NCBI GenBank assembly: GCA_903824185.1
Contig: CAIJVU010000003.1
Location: forward strand, 1 to 45,433
From: an uncultured Hyphomicrobiales bacterium
GTDB taxonomy: Bacteria > Pseudomonadota > Alphaproteobacteria > Rhizobiales > Beijerinckiaceae
Direction: 5' to 3'
Length of the DNA: 45,433 nt
Below, one piece after another: positions 44,318-45,433 of this stretch. The notes under the pieces are model-generated. The model ran no database searches. It was not told the origin of the DNA and was given only the letters and a program-made list of their open reading frames with translations. The position numbers and the translations under genes are program-made. Numbering within the stretch: position 1 is the first letter of the stretch; every line of letters starts with the position of its first letter.

Positions 44318-45433
44318 TTAGGCCATTAACCGCGCGCGCACCTGCTCAGGCCCGATCAAGGGGAGCAGAGCTTTTAATTCGGGGCCATGCTCATGTCCGG
44401 TCAAGACCTGACGTAACGGCATGAACAACGCTTTACCCGACAGACCCGTTTTGGCTTTGATCTGCGCCGTCCATTGCGCCCATGTCTCATGCCCCCATGG
44501 GGCGGGCGGCAAACTCTCCAACGCAGCTGTCTGAAAAGCGGCCTCAAGCGCATGCGGGGCCACAGGCCCCTGCACCACGGACCACCAGAGCTTGGAATCC
44601 TGCAAGCGCCCGATATTTCCCCTGATGGCCAGCCAGAAGGCCTCACCACCCTCTATGCCCAAGCCCTGCAAACGCTCTGCCACATCCGCATAAGGCATAT
44701 CATGCAATAAGCGCGCATTCAGATGATCCAATTCGCCTTCATCAAAACGCGCCGGTGCGCGTGACAAACGTCCGAGATCAAGCAAGGCGCCCAAAGCCTG
44801 CAAGGAGGCAATAGGCCGCACGGCTTCCGCCGACCCGACCAAAACTGCCAGCGAGGCCGCAGCCATCGGCTCCAACCCACCTTCACGCAGCGAGGTCAAA
44901 GACAAATGCCCCATACGTTTTGACAAGCCCTCGCCGCTCGCATTGGTCAACAAATTGTGGTGGGCGAAGTGCGGCACATGCGTGCCTAAAATTTCAAACA
45001 GCTGGATTTGAACCGCTGTATTGGTCACATGATCTTCACCCCGAATAATATGGGTGACCTGCAAATCAATATCATCCACGACAGACGGCAATGTGTAGAG
45101 ATAGGTTCCATCGGCTCTGACCAGAACCGGATCGGACAAAGAGGCGCAATCGACATGGCAGCTCCCGCGCACCAAATCATGCCATTCGACAATCCGATGT
45201 TCGAGTTTGAAACGCCAATGCGGTTTGCGTCCCTCCGCTTCAAGCGCTTGCTTTTCGGCGTCCGACAAAGACAAGGCCGCGCGATCATAAACGGGCGGCA
45301 ATCCGCGTGCGGCCTGCCGTTTACGGCGGCGGTCTAACTCCTCTTCCGTTTCATAACACGGATAAAGGCGCCCGATGCTTTTCAGCTTTTCAGCGGCTGC
45401 CGCATAAAGCGGAAAGCGTTCCGATTGACGCAC
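44318..45433 (-). CDS. gltX: Glutamyl-tRNA synthetase, 3' part
   Basis: At least 371 codons; the gene runs off the right edge, so the catalytic HIGH region is missing from view. [20 protein letters not shown] and GLSKRMG (the KMSKS equivalent) are typical. GLSKR in place of KLSKR and the short C-terminal domain resemble the second GluRS found in many alphaproteobacteria, which may charge tRNA-Gln with Glu. A GTG at the edge is not a start. Convergent with the DUF2865 gene. Confidence 0.93.
   Translation of the reverse strand: MRQSERFPLYAAAAEKLKSIGRLYPCYETEEELDRRRKRQAARGLPPVYDRAALSLSDAEKQALEAEGRKPHWRFKLEHRIVEWHDLVRGSCHVDCASLSDPVLVRADGTYLYTLPSVVDDIDLQVTHIIRGEDHVTNTAVQIQLFEILGTHVPHFAHHNLLTNASGEGLSKRMGHLSLTSLREGGLEPMAAASLAVLVGSAEAVRPIASLQALGALLDLGRLSRAPARFDEGELDHLNARLLHDMPYADVAERLQGLGIEGGEAFWLAIRGNIGRLQDSKLWWSVVQGPVAPHALEAAFQTAALESLPPAPWGHETWAQWTAQIKAKTGLSGKALFMPLRQVLTGHEHGPELKALLPLIGPEQVRARLMA

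Overview
This 45.4 kb window is a compact stretch of an alphaproteobacterial chromosome of roughly middling GC, coding on both strands. Three things support that placement. The core gene neighbourhoods are alphaproteobacterial in style: pyrB / pyrC-like / plsY / dprA next to topA, infA-maf-yacG, pssA and psd beside an Atm1-type ABC exporter, and cysS-cimA. Upstream of a small gene there is a direct-repeat SOS box of the alphaproteobacterial type (GAAC-N7-GAAC). Several secreted proteins belong to families I associate with this class (DUF2865, dual cold-shock-domain proteins). I cannot fix the order; Hyphomicrobiales-like or Rhodospirillales/SAR116-like lineages would both fit. No insertion sequences, integrases, prophage genes, rRNA or CRISPR arrays were seen.

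Layout. 1-4.4 kb: a leftward operon pyrB > pyrC-like > plsY > dprA, each gene coupled to the next by overlap or a very short gap, followed by a 16-bp-period tandem repeat. The pyrC product has lost the catalytic metal ligands of dihydroorotase. 4.6-10.3 kb: topA (+), a DUF192 protein (-), a dual cold-shock-domain protein (-), an AT-rich divergent promoter region and purU (+). 10.3-15.6 kb: small secreted or membrane proteins of unknown role, a flavin monooxygenase, and a DCC + HTTM + membrane-protein cluster. 15.8-21.4 kb: a rightward run with SDR dehydrogenase, dihydroxyacetophenone-dioxygenase-like cupin, SelO AMPylase, two hypotheticals, an NCS1 permease and a NIPSNAP protein. 21.4-24.3 kb: a beta-hydroxyacid dehydrogenase + BKACE pair (-) facing a second SDR (+). 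24.3-28.9 kb: small membrane and secreted proteins, an SOS-box-controlled 79-aa gene, a 49-aa membrane peptide gene, an inositol-phosphatase-family enzyme and a retropepsin-like protease. 29-31.8 kb: a complete DctP-Q-M TRAP transporter. 32-45.4 kb: tRNA-Lys(CTT), yacG, maf, infA, pssA, psd, an Atm1-type ABC exporter, a LysM protein, a LOG-family protein, cimA, cysS, two secreted proteins and the 3' part of gltX.

How the genes work together. The housekeeping set covers pyrimidine synthesis, phospholipid synthesis (PlsY, PssA, Psd), DNA topology and uptake, translation (tRNA-Lys, IF-1, CysRS, GluRS) and isoleucine precursors (CimA). The middle looks like a marine- or soil-type scavenging section: TRAP uptake of small organic acids, an NCS1 permease, and short oxidation modules (dehydrogenase + BKACE; SDR + cupin) that would feed CoA-thioester metabolism. 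The points most worth following are the SOS-box gene, the degenerate dihydroorotase, the DCC/HTTM cluster, the SDR-cupin-SelO operon and the dehydrogenase-BKACE pair. All functional calls rest on motifs read by eye; no database search was possible.
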